Below are positions 8,079-14,948 of a stretch of DNA of 20,203 nucleotides, one piece after another; positions within the stretch are counted from its first letter, which is position 1, and every line of letters starts with the position of its first letter. Under the pieces are notes generated by a model. It had not been told where the DNA came from and did not search any database. It saw only the letters and a list, made by a program, of their open reading frames with translations. A program made the position numbers and the translations under genes. The DNA comes from Microbacterium sp. (lineage in GTDB: Bacteria; Actinomycetota; Actinomycetes; Actinomycetales; Microbacteriaceae), in assembly GCA_003524435.1 (NCBI GenBank), contig DQHP01000029.1, positions 1 to 20,203 on the forward strand, written 5' to 3'.

Positions 8079-8873
8079 CTACCGCGTCACCAGCGGCGCA
8101 ATGTGAACAGTCGCGTGCTCGGCGATGCGCGCCCGCATGGACTCGTCGACGTCCTCGGTCAGGATCACATCAGTAAACCCGGAGATCGGCAGGAACCGGT
8201 GCAGAGACGTGTGGCCCACCTTGGATCCATCCATCATGAGCACCCGACGACGTCCAGTCTGGAGCATGATGCGCTTCATACTCACGATGTCCTGCTCTTG
8301 GTGGTAGGTCATCCGCTCGTCCATAGTGGAGGTCGACTGGAAGGCGATATCCACCGCATACGCATCGAGATTCGTCTGATCCGGGGGTCCGATGAACGAA
8401 TCATGCGTACGCGAGTACGCGCCACCGATGATGATCAGGTGCACATCCGGTGCATCATGAAGCAGCTCGAGCACCTGTCGGTAGTTGGTGACGACCGTGA
8501 TCGGAGATTTGTCGGCGATCAACCCCGCGAGCGAGAGCACAGTCGTGGAGTCATCGAACATCACGGACATACCCGGCTCTATGAATGATGCCGCGACACG
8601 CGCGAGTGCCGATTTCTCCTCCGCCCTACGTAGGCGACGAAAGTCGGAACTCGATTCAAACACGCTGGTGGGCAATGCAGAGACACCGCCGTGAAACTTT
8701 CGCACCAGCTGCCGAGCCGCGAGATCTTCAAGATCCCGATGCACGGTCATCAGACTCCGCCCTGTCAACTCGGTGAGCTCGGCCGCGGTAGCGGAACCAG
8801 CCTGCAGGACGTAGTCGAGGATCAGCCTCTGTCGCGCAGCTCTCGAGGTCGCGCTCGACGGTGTCGATGTCAT
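8079..8873 (-). CDS. DeoR-family transcriptional regulator
   Basis: A 264-residue regulator. An N-terminal winged helix spans about residues 14-62, with the DeoR-type recognition segment SLMTVHRDLEDLAARQLVRKFHGG in that span. The C-terminal DeoRC sensor domain includes FDDSTTVLSLAGLI (106-119) and VVTNY (127-131), the ribose-phosphate-isomerase-like fold that senses sugar phosphates. The ATG at 8873 is preferred over a GTG at 8882 because AAAGG is 8 bases upstream of it and would overlap the GTG. The gene is divergent from the transporter operon and upstream of the dehydrogenase/kinase operon. The natural inference is that it represses both until a phosphorylated sugar made by one of the kinases binds it. 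It probably also controls its own gene. Confidence 0.92.
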   Translation of the reverse strand: MTSTPSSATSRAARQRLILDYVLQAGSATAAELTELTGRSLMTVHRDLEDLAARQLVRKFHGGVSALPTSVFESSSDFRRLRRAEEKSALARVAASFIEPGMSVMFDDSTTVLSLAGLIADKSPITVVTNYRQVLELLHDAPDVHLIIIGGAYSRTHDSFIGPPDQTNLDAYAVDIAFQSTSTMDERMTYHQEQDIVSMKRIMLQTGRRRVLMMDGSKVGHTSLHRFLPISGFTDVILTEDVDESMRARIAEHATVHIAPLVTR

Positions 8874-8940
8874 CCGATCCACCTTTCAGGTCTCTTGCAT
8901 GTTATCGAGGAGCCGGCTTCGAGCTTTGTTATCAGTAGTC

Positions 8941-8971
8941 TTGACAGTTCTACCGTAAAAATTGGTATAGT
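8941..8971 (+). promoter_or_regulatory. Promoter of the sugar ABC transporter operon
   Basis: A perfect TTGACA at 8941-8946 is followed by TATAGT at 8966-8971 with a 19-base spacer; GGTATA at 8964-8969 would give 17. Transcription would start near 8978, leaving a leader of about 90 bases before the binding-protein ATG. GTTATC occurs at 8901 and again at 8929, just before the -35 box, and GTTATT occurs on the reverse strand in the AT-rich patch at 8041-8046. These are candidate DeoR contact points, but the match is short. Confidence 0.65.
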
Positions 8972-9033
8972 TCCCGCAAGCGGTCCCGTCCCCTGCAGTT
9001 TGATGACATCGGACCGACTCTGCATCATCACAC

Positions 9034-9048
9034 CCCCGAACGTCGGGG
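9034..9048 (+). other. Short hairpin in the transporter mRNA leader
   Basis: CCCCGA (9034-9039) and TCGGGG (9043-9048) form a 6-bp GC-rich stem with a 3-base loop, ending about 8 bases before the GAGGAG ribosome site of the binding-protein gene. It could protect the 5' end or affect initiation. No riboswitch architecture was recognised around it. Confidence 0.35.
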
Positions 9049-9066
9049 ACTCGACGAGGAGATTCG

Positions 9067-10149
9067 ATGAAGAAATCACATCTGCGAATCGCAGCCACAC
9101 TCGGAGCGCTCGTGCTGGGCGCTTCCCTGGCCGCCTGCTCGCCAGAATCCGGAGACGGCGGAAATTCAGGAGGCGAGTCGGCTGGAGAAAGCGGCATGAT
9201 CGCATTCTTGATGCCCGACATGGCCTCAACCCGCTACGAAGAGCAGGACGCACCGCTCTTCACCGCCAAGATCGGTGAACTATGCCCCGACTGCGATGTC
9301 GTCTACCAGAACGCAGACTCTGACCCGGCAAAACAGCAGCAGCAGGCAGAGTCAGCGATAACCCAGGGTGCCAAGGCAATCGTGCTCGACGCTGTCGACA
9401 CGAAAGCCGCCGCAACCATCGTGACGAACGCCCAGGCCTCCGGCATCCCGGTCATCACGTATGACCGGCCCATCACGACCGCGCCAGCTGATTTCTACGT
9501 CTCGTTCGACAACGAGGAGATCGGAAATCTCATTGCCACCTCGCTTGTGGAGAAGCTGGAGGCCGATGGTGCTGACGGCGGCGTACTGATCGTGAACGGC
9601 TCACCAACTGACGACGCGGCCCAGCTCATCAAGAAGGGCATGAACGACGGGGTTGAAGCAGGCCCGTTCCCGATTCTCGCGCAGTTCGACACCCCCGAGT
9701 GGGACCCACAGAAAGCGCAGGACTGGGTGAGCGGTCAGCTGACGCAGTTCACCGATATCGTCGGCGTCGTCGCTGCCAACGACGGCACCGGCGGCGGCAC
9801 GATCGCTGCCTTCCAAGCTGCGGGGGTGACACCGGTTCCGCCTGTGACGGGCAACGACGCGGAGGTCGCCGCCATTCAGCGCATCATCGACGGCACCCAG
9901 TACAACACGATCTCCAAGCCCATCAAGACCGTGGCAGAGGCCGCAGCCGAGGTTGCCGTGCAGTTGATCAATGGCGAGAAGCCCGAGGCGGATGCCGAAT
10001 TGTTCGACACGCCTTCTCAGCTGTTCACCCCGACCGTGGTGACGGCGGAGAACGTCAAGGAAGTCATCTTCGATGGCGGTATATACACGGTGGAGCAGGT
10101 TTGCACCGCTGACTACGCCGACGCCTGCGCGGCGCTCGGCATCGAATAA
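9067..10149 (+). CDS. Sugar ABC transporter substrate-binding lipoprotein (XylF-like)
   Basis: A 360-residue extracytoplasmic binding protein. It has a lipoprotein signal peptide with lipobox LAAC and Cys24, then a Gly/Ser-rich linker, then a type-I periplasmic-binding fold. Typical XylF/ChvE-type blocks are present: MIAFLMPDMASTRYEEQD, a CPDCDVVYQNADSD segment, VITYDRPI, SFDNEEIG, GSPTDD, AANDGTGGGTIAAF, VTGNDAEVAAIQRI and a cysteine-containing C-terminus. The family binds aldopentoses and related sugars or polyols. GAGGAG lies 5 bases upstream of the ATG. It heads a three-gene operon with ATPase and permease and is followed by a stable hairpin, which fits the usual excess expression of binding proteins. 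The closest named relative is the D-xylose-binding protein, but the adjacent enzymes are not the xylose pathway, so the ligand remains open. Confidence 0.92.
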   Translation: MKKSHLRIAATLGALVLGASLAACSPESGDGGNSGGESAGESGMIAFLMPDMASTRYEEQDAPLFTAKIGELCPDCDVVYQNADSDPAKQQQQAESAITQGAKAIVLDAVDTKAAATIVTNAQASGIPVITYDRPITTAPADFYVSFDNEEIGNLIATSLVEKLEADGADGGVLIVNGSPTDDAAQLIKKGMNDGVEAGPFPILAQFDTPEWDPQKAQDWVSGQLTQFTDIVGVVAANDGTGGGTIAAFQAAGVTPVPPVTGNDAEVAAIQRIIDGTQYNTISKPIKTVAEAAAEVAVQLINGEKPEADAELFDTPSQLFTPTVVTAENVKEVIFDGGIYTVEQVCTADYADACAALGIE

Positions 10150-10156
10150 CCACTGC

Positions 10157-10203
10157 CCTCCTGGTGCATCAGCTACGCCAACGGCGCCTGATGCACCAGG
10201 AGG
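10157..10203 (+). terminator. Intercistronic 16-bp hairpin after the binding-protein gene
   Basis: A perfect 16-bp inverted repeat, CCTCCTGGTGCATCAG at 10157-10172 and its complement at 10188-10203, encloses a 15-base loop that can itself pair as CGCC/GGCG. It begins 7 bases after the binding-protein stop and lies about 47 bases before the ATPase start. There is no run of T afterwards, so partial termination or protection of the upstream mRNA against 3' decay is more likely than full termination. Either would raise binding protein over ATPase and permease. Confidence 0.8.
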
Positions 10204-10250
10204 CATTGCGTCGGCCCTCTGGGCCGCATCCGAATAGAAAGGTGTGCGTC

Positions 10251-11093
10251 GTGAGCAATGACTCGTCGACCCGCCCGAACATCCACAACGTGCTCACGAT
10301 GCGTGGAATCACCAAGACCTTCGGGGCTGTGGCAGCACTCACTGACGTCAATCTCACGGTCGACTCAAGCGAGGTTGTCGCGATCGTCGGCGACAACGGC
10401 GCGGGGAAATCCACCCTGGTGAAGGTCCTCTCAGGTGTGCACAAGCCCGACGCCGGCAGTATCGTCTTCGCCGGTGACGAGGTGAACATCGAGTCTCCGA
10501 CCGATGCCATCGAACGCGGCATAGCCACCGTCTTCCAAGATCTCGCACTCTGCGACAACCTCGACGTGGTACAGAACCTGTTCCTCGGTCAGGAGCTGAA
10601 GCCGTTCCGCCTCGATGAGGTCGCCATGGAGATCAAGGCGTGGGAACTGCTGCGTCAGCTGTCGGCGAAGATCCCTTCGGTGCGCATTCCGATCGCGTCA
10701 TTGTCAGGTGGGCAACGCCAGACGGTTGCGATCGCCAGATCGCTTCTCGGGGAGCCGAAGCTGATCATCCTCGACGAGCCGACGGCGGCACTTGGCGTGG
10801 CGCAGACCGCGGAGGTACTCAACCTCGTGGAGCGTTTGCGTGAGCATGGGCACGGCGTCATCCTCATCAGCCACAACATGGAAGACGTGCGTGCTGTCGC
10901 CGACCGAGTGGTCGTGCTGCGTCTGGGGCGCAACAATGGCGAGTTCGCGGTGAAGGACACCAGCAACCAGGAGCTGATCGCAGCCATTACCGGTGCGACC
11001 GACAATGTCGTCACCAGGCGCAACGCGCTCACCGCGACCCCGGTAGACAGCGCCCCAGCCAGCTCTGGCGCTGAGACAGGAACAGGATCATGA
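10251..11093 (+). CDS. Sugar ABC transporter ATP-binding protein, single domain
   Basis: A 280-residue ATPase energising sugar import. It has Walker A GDNGAGKST (47-55), Q-loop Gln96 in VFQD, signature LSGGQRQ (151-157), Walker B LIILDEPTAALG (171-182) and switch His208. The GTG at 10251 is chosen because GAAAGG lies 8 bases upstream; upstream in-frame ATGs fall inside the preceding hairpin. XylG and RbsA relatives normally have two fused ATPase domains in about 500 residues. This protein has one domain plus a Ser/Ala-rich tail, so it must act as a homodimer, an arrangement also known from FrcA-type transporters. It overlaps the permease by 4 bases (ATGA). The aspartate in GDNGAGKS is typical of the carbohydrate uptake transporter-2 family. 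Confidence 0.93.
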   Translation: MSNDSSTRPNIHNVLTMRGITKTFGAVAALTDVNLTVDSSEVVAIVGDNGAGKSTLVKVLSGVHKPDAGSIVFAGDEVNIESPTDAIERGIATVFQDLALCDNLDVVQNLFLGQELKPFRLDEVAMEIKAWELLRQLSAKIPSVRIPIASLSGGQRQTVAIARSLLGEPKLIILDEPTAALGVAQTAEVLNLVERLREHGHGVILISHNMEDVRAVADRVVVLRLGRNNGEFAVKDTSNQELIAAITGATDNVVTRRNALTATPVDSAPASSGAETGTGS

Positions 11094-12343
11094 CTGACAC
11101 GGCAACCCAGCCATCACGGCCGACCGATCGGCAGGATGAGCGTCTCCGCGACGGAGCTGGCGGTGTGCGCGGCGCTCTCTCAGCCGCCGTCGGTCGCATC
11201 CGCGGCGGCGATCTCGGGCTCCTTCCCGTCATTGTCGGGCTGGCCGTGATCTGGACGATCTTCCAGATCCTCAACCCGTTCTTCCTCTCCAGCAATAACC
11301 TCGCGAATCTGCTCATGCAGTCCGTGCCAGTCGGCATCCTCGCACTCGGAATCGTTTGCGTGCTGCTCGTGGGAGAGATCGACCTGTCCGTCGGATCTGT
11401 CAGTGGGCTGTCTGCGGCGGTCGTCGCCGTCACATTCGTCAACCTGGGGTGGCCGCTGCCTTTGGCGATCCTCGCCTCGGTGGCATCCGGCCTGGCTATC
11501 GGTGCCTTCTACGGTGTGATCTATGTCCGTTTGGGTGTTCCCGCGTTTGTGATCACACTGGCAGGTCTTCTGGGTTTCCTCGGCCTACAGCTGCTGACCC
11601 TCGGCAAGTCCGGAACCATCAACCTCCCCGTGGATTCTTTCTTGGTGTACCTCGGACAGCAGGCGTTCGTCCCGAAGCCGCTGGCATACGTGATCGTGTC
11701 GGTCGCCGCCGTCGCACTGTTCTTGAGCAACTTCCTCAAGGCGCGACGGCGCACTGCGGCAGGGTTGTCTGCCAGTCCGCTCGGCATGAATATCGCGGCA
11801 TCCGGAACTCTGCTCGTGGTGTTGGGGTTCGCGGCGTGGTTCCTGAATCAGAGCCGCGGTGTCGGCTGGATGTTCGTCTTCTTCATCGCGCTGGTCCTCG
11901 TGATGCACTATGCGCTGACCCGCACCTCGTGGGGCCGTTCGATGTATGCGGTCGGTGGGAACAAGGAAGCTGCACGACGTTCTGGTATCAACGTCTCTGG
12001 TGTGTACATGTCGGCGTTCATGCTCTGCTCGGCATTCGCGGCCCTCGGTGGCTTGATGGCAGCGGCGCGCCTGAATTCGGCGGGGCCGCAGACGGGAACC
12101 GGCGACGTCAACCTCAATGCGATCGCCGCAGCGGTGATCGGTGGAACCAGCCTGTTCGGCGGCCGAGGTTCGGCATTCGCGGCACTCGTCGGCGTGCTCG
12201 TGATCCAGTCGATTTCAAGCGGCCTCACCCTGCTCAACCTCGATTCGTCGATCCGCTTCATCGTCACGGGCGCCGTCGTGTTGATCGCCGTAGCGTTGGA
12301 TGCCGTCGCGCGCAGGTCGCGAAGCTCAAGCGGACGCGCTTAG
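11090..12343 (+). CDS. Sugar ABC transporter permease (XylH/RbsC-like)
   Basis: A 417-residue membrane permease of the carbohydrate uptake transporter-2 family. A hydrophilic N-terminus of about 40 residues is followed by roughly ten hydrophobic segments. Conserved blocks include GEIDLSVGSVSGL near residues 95-110, LGVPAFVITLAGLLGFLGLQLL, the cytoplasmic coupling-type stretch MYAVGGNKEAARRSGINV and AAAVIGGTSLFGGRGS near the C-terminus. All are typical of XylH and RbsC. The segment between about residues 210 and 250 (LKARRRTAAGLS and following) is the insertion usual in xylose-type permeases of about 400 residues. Translation is coupled to the ATPase through a 4-base overlap. The gene ends 21 bases before the end of the convergent BCCT gene, and no terminator was seen in that gap. 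Confidence 0.93.
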   Translation: MTDTATQPSRPTDRQDERLRDGAGGVRGALSAAVGRIRGGDLGLLPVIVGLAVIWTIFQILNPFFLSSNNLANLLMQSVPVGILALGIVCVLLVGEIDLSVGSVSGLSAAVVAVTFVNLGWPLPLAILASVASGLAIGAFYGVIYVRLGVPAFVITLAGLLGFLGLQLLTLGKSGTINLPVDSFLVYLGQQAFVPKPLAYVIVSVAAVALFLSNFLKARRRTAAGLSASPLGMNIAASGTLLVVLGFAAWFLNQSRGVGWMFVFFIALVLVMHYALTRTSWGRSMYAVGGNKEAARRSGINVSGVYMSAFMLCSAFAALGGLMAAARLNSAGPQTGTGDVNLNAIAAAVIGGTSLFGGRGSAFAALVGVLVIQSISSGLTLLNLDSSIRFIVTGAVVLIAVALDAVARRSRSSSGRA

Positions 12344-12364
12344 CGATCAGGGGCGGATGCCGCA

Positions 12365-14332
12365 TCAGGAGATTCCTGTGTCGGTGCCCCTCTCGGTGGC
12401 CTCGGAAGCTTCCGGTGTCCCGTCGACCTCGGGGATGATGTCCACCGCTTCAGTCGCAGCCTCGTAGATCTCGACGAGGCTTTCGTCGACGTCTGCTTCA
12501 TCGACCCAGGCGATCGTGTCGGCCGAGTGGTCGTACTCGACCGGGACGAGGGCGAAGTCGTCGCCGTATTCCTCAAGTCCCGCGCGCACACTGTGGCGCA
12601 CGGCCAGACGAGCGTAGCGCTCACGGAGGATGAGCGGATCGCGGCGCAGATCTTTCATGAGTGCGATCATCATGAACGCCATGATGATCGCGAACGGCAG
12701 CGCGGCGATGATCGTGACGTTCTGCAGCGACTTCAGGCCGCTGCCCTCTTCGCCGGAGACCAGCAGTACCGCGGCGATGATTCCGACGAGGGTGCCCCAG
12801 GTGGCGGCCACCCAGCGGGCCGGCTCCGGCCGCCCCTGCTGTGAGAGGGTGCCCATTACCAGTGAGGAGGAGTCCGCACCAGTGATGAAGAAGATGGCGA
12901 TCAACAGGATCAGCCCGATGCTGGTGACCATGGGGAAGGGAAGATTCTCGAGCACGCCGAACAGCACCTGCTCCGGCGGATCGACGATCAGGCCCGCGTC
13001 GTTCATCTGCTGATCAATCGCCGTGGTGCCGAAGATCGCGAACCAGAACAGCGAGATGACCGAGGGCACCAGGATCACGACCGACACGAACTGGCGCAGC
13101 GTGCGTCCGCGCGAGATCTTGGCGATGAACATCCCCACGAACGGCGACCAAGAGATCCACCACGCCCAGTAGAAGATGGTCCAGCCTGCAAGAAAGTTCT
13201 CGGCATCCAAGCCCTGCGAGGCAGAGCGTCCGATCAGCATCGGGAGGTCGCCGATGAACTGCACCGCGACCGAGGGCAGCACATTGAGGATGAGCATCGT
13301 CGGACCGACGAAGAAGACGAAGATCGCCAGCACGATCGCGGCGATTCCGTTGATGTTCGACAGCGCACGGATTCCCTTGGATACGCCAGAGACCGCAGAA
13401 GCGATGAAACAGGCGGTCAACACCGCGATGACGGCGATGAGGATGCCGTTACCGAGCTCTCCGATGCCCGAGACGATCTCAATACCGTGGCCGATCTGCA
13501 ATGCGCCCAGCCCGAGAGAGGCCGCGGTGCCGAACAGCGTGACGATGATCGAGAAGATGTCTATGGTGCGACCGATCGGGCCGGTGGTGCGGTTCTCTCC
13601 GAGCAGCGGCGCGAAGATCGAGGAAATCAACGGCGTGCGGCCACGACGGTAGGCGCCGTAGGCGATTGCGCCGCCGACGAGGGCGTAGAAGGCCCAGGCC
13701 TGCGGCCCCCAGTGATAGAGCACTTGCACCTGGGCGGTGTGCATAGCGTCGAGGGTGTTGGCCTCGACCGTGCCCGGAGGCGGGGACTCGAACATGGTGA
13801 GCGGTTCAGCGGCACCCCAGAAGACGAGGCCGATGCCCATGCCTGCGGCGAACAACATCGAGATCCACGAGAACATCGAATATTCGGGCTTTTCGTCATC
13901 ACGCCCGAGCGGGATGCGGCCGAATCTGCTGAATCCCACGAAGAGCATGAAGAAGAGCACGATGGTGGCGATGACGGTGAAGAAGACACCGAAGTAGTCG
14001 AGCACCCAATCCAACACGGCCTTGCTGGTGCCAGCGAGGTTGTCTCCGGCGAACACACCCCAGCCGATGAAAGCGATCATCAGTGTGATCGCGATGCCGA
14101 AGACGAGCCCATCGGTACGGTACGTGCGGCCCGTTGATTCGACGGAGACGCCCGGGATCAGCGCCGGGTGCAGACCGCGCGGGGGAGCCACCGCGAGATC
14201 ATGAACGATCTTGCGAGCCACCTCTCCGGTCTTCTCGGCAGCACGGTGTGGGATGCTCCCCGTTTTCGGAGGGTCCTCGTGGTGCGCCTCGGGATGTTTT
14301 GACTTGTCGTCAGGAATATCCATGCCAGCCAT
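12365..14332 (-). CDS. BCCT-family transporter (glycine betaine/choline/carnitine type)
   Basis: A transporter of the betaine-choline-carnitine family, about 655 residues. After a hydrophilic, His/Glu-rich N-terminus of about 70 residues come about twelve membrane segments. AGMGIGLVFWGAAEP (163-177) carries the glycine-rich stretch of sodium-coupled BCCT proteins. The aromatic signature WTIFYWAWWISWSPFVGMF (384-402) and the following ISRGRT are diagnostic. A long C-terminal tail (RRDPLILRERYARL, then an acidic stretch) resembles osmosensing tails of BetP-type carriers, so compatible-solute uptake under osmotic stress is likely. The start is uncertain: ATG at 14332 and 14323 are both possible and neither has a good ribosome site. 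The gene is divergent from the DUF4383 gene. Exact substrate cannot be read. Confidence 0.92.
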   Translation of the reverse strand: MAGMDIPDDKSKHPEAHHEDPPKTGSIPHRAAEKTGEVARKIVHDLAVAPPRGLHPALIPGVSVESTGRTYRTDGLVFGIAITLMIAFIGWGVFAGDNLAGTSKAVLDWVLDYFGVFFTVIATIVLFFMLFVGFSRFGRIPLGRDDEKPEYSMFSWISMLFAAGMGIGLVFWGAAEPLTMFESPPPGTVEANTLDAMHTAQVQVLYHWGPQAWAFYALVGGAIAYGAYRRGRTPLISSIFAPLLGENRTTGPIGRTIDIFSIIVTLFGTAASLGLGALQIGHGIEIVSGIGELGNGILIAVIAVLTACFIASAVSGVSKGIRALSNINGIAAIVLAIFVFFVGPTMLILNVLPSVAVQFIGDLPMLIGRSASQGLDAENFLAGWTIFYWAWWISWSPFVGMFIAKISRGRTLRQFVSVVILVPSVISLFWFAIFGTTAIDQQMNDAGLIVDPPEQVLFGVLENLPFPMVTSIGLILLIAIFFITGADSSSLVMGTLSQQGRPEPARWVAATWGTLVGIIAAVLLVSGEEGSGLKSLQNVTIIAALPFAIIMAFMMIALMKDLRRDPLILRERYARLAVRHSVRAGLEEYGDDFALVPVEYDHSADTIAWVDEADVDESLVEIYEAATEAVDIIPEVDGTPEASEATERGTDTGIS

Positions 14333-14354
14333 ACTCGCATGGAACGCCCAAACG

Positions 14355-14382
14355 CCTCGCGTCAACCCCCTGCTGCGCGAGG
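14355..14382. promoter_or_regulatory. Inverted repeat between BCCT and DUF4383 genes
   Basis: CCTCGCG (14355-14361) and CGCGAGG (14376-14382) form a perfect 7-bp inverted repeat with a 14-base spacer in the divergent promoter gap (14333-14455). GCGTCAA occurs twice, at 14359 and 14396; on the reverse strand each reads as a TTGACGC -35-like element facing the BCCT gene. It is a candidate operator for osmotic or stress control. The evidence is structural only. Confidence 0.35.
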
Positions 14383-14455
14383 TGCCACCGCACTAGCGTC
14401 AAGATTCAAAAGGTTCACCTGAAACAGGATCCGTCCAGGGAACAGGAGACTCGCA

Positions 14456-14929
14456 ATGCCGAACGACATCGTACGCAGCTACGCAGCAAGCGCCATCCAG
14501 AAGACATCTGTGACCATGGGAACGGTCTTCATCCTTGTCGGTATCGCCGGCTTCATCCCGGGCTTGACTCACTCCGCCGAGCATCTGCAGGCAGCGGGCC
14601 CCGGCTCCGAAGCGCTCCTGCTCGGAGTGTTCCAAGTCTCGGTTCTGCACAATATCGTGCACTTCGGCTACGGCGTCTGGGGTCTCGTCGCTGCGGTGAG
14701 CGCGCCAGCATCCCGCATCTTCCTCATCATCGGCGGGCTTATCTATCTGGTTCTGTGGATCTACGGCCTCATCGCCGTGGGAAACGACCAGCTCAACTTC
14801 GTCCCGTTCAACGAAGCCGACAACTGGCTGCACCTTGGGCTGGCGATCGGAATGGTCGCGCTGGGAGCCTTCATGCGCAGTGAACCGCGGATGAGGCCGC
14901 GGACCACCGGAACCCACCCCGTGGTCTAA
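14456..14929 (+). CDS. DUF4383 membrane protein
   Basis: A 157-residue protein with four hydrophobic segments, near residues 18-37, 58-82, 88-107 and 122-140. The blocks GIAGFIPGLT, HNIVHFGYGVWGL and NWLHLGLAIGMVALG, with histidines at the membrane edge, are characteristic of DUF4383, a small integral-membrane family common in actinobacteria and without known function. AGGAG lies 7 bases upstream of the ATG. It is divergent from the BCCT transporter and may share stress-responsive control with it. The gene ends 19 bases before the end of the convergent ABC1 kinase gene. A weak GACCAC/GTGGTC repeat at 14902-14926 overlaps its 3' end but lacks a T run, so I do not call it a terminator. Confidence 0.85.
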   Translation: MPNDIVRSYAASAIQKTSVTMGTVFILVGIAGFIPGLTHSAEHLQAAGPGSEALLLGVFQVSVLHNIVHFGYGVWGLVAAVSAPASRIFLIIGGLIYLVLWIYGLIAVGNDQLNFVPFNEADNWLHLGLAIGMVALGAFMRSEPRMRPRTTGTHPVV

Positions 14930-14948
14930 CTGGCTGCGTCTCCCCCGC

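Noticed and set aside
9067..12343. Classical D-xylose transport operon xylFGH
   Set aside because: The ATPase has one domain, and no xylose isomerase or ROK/XylR regulator is present, so naming the genes xylF/G/H would overstate the evidence.
13487..14137. 216-codon + strand open frame opposite the BCCT gene
   Set aside because: Its highly charged composition is the mirror of hydrophobic membrane codons, and there is no ribosome site.
14902..14926. GACCAC/GTGGTC repeat as a terminator of the DUF4383 gene
   Set aside because: Only 6 bp with a 13-base loop, it lies inside the coding sequence and has no T run.
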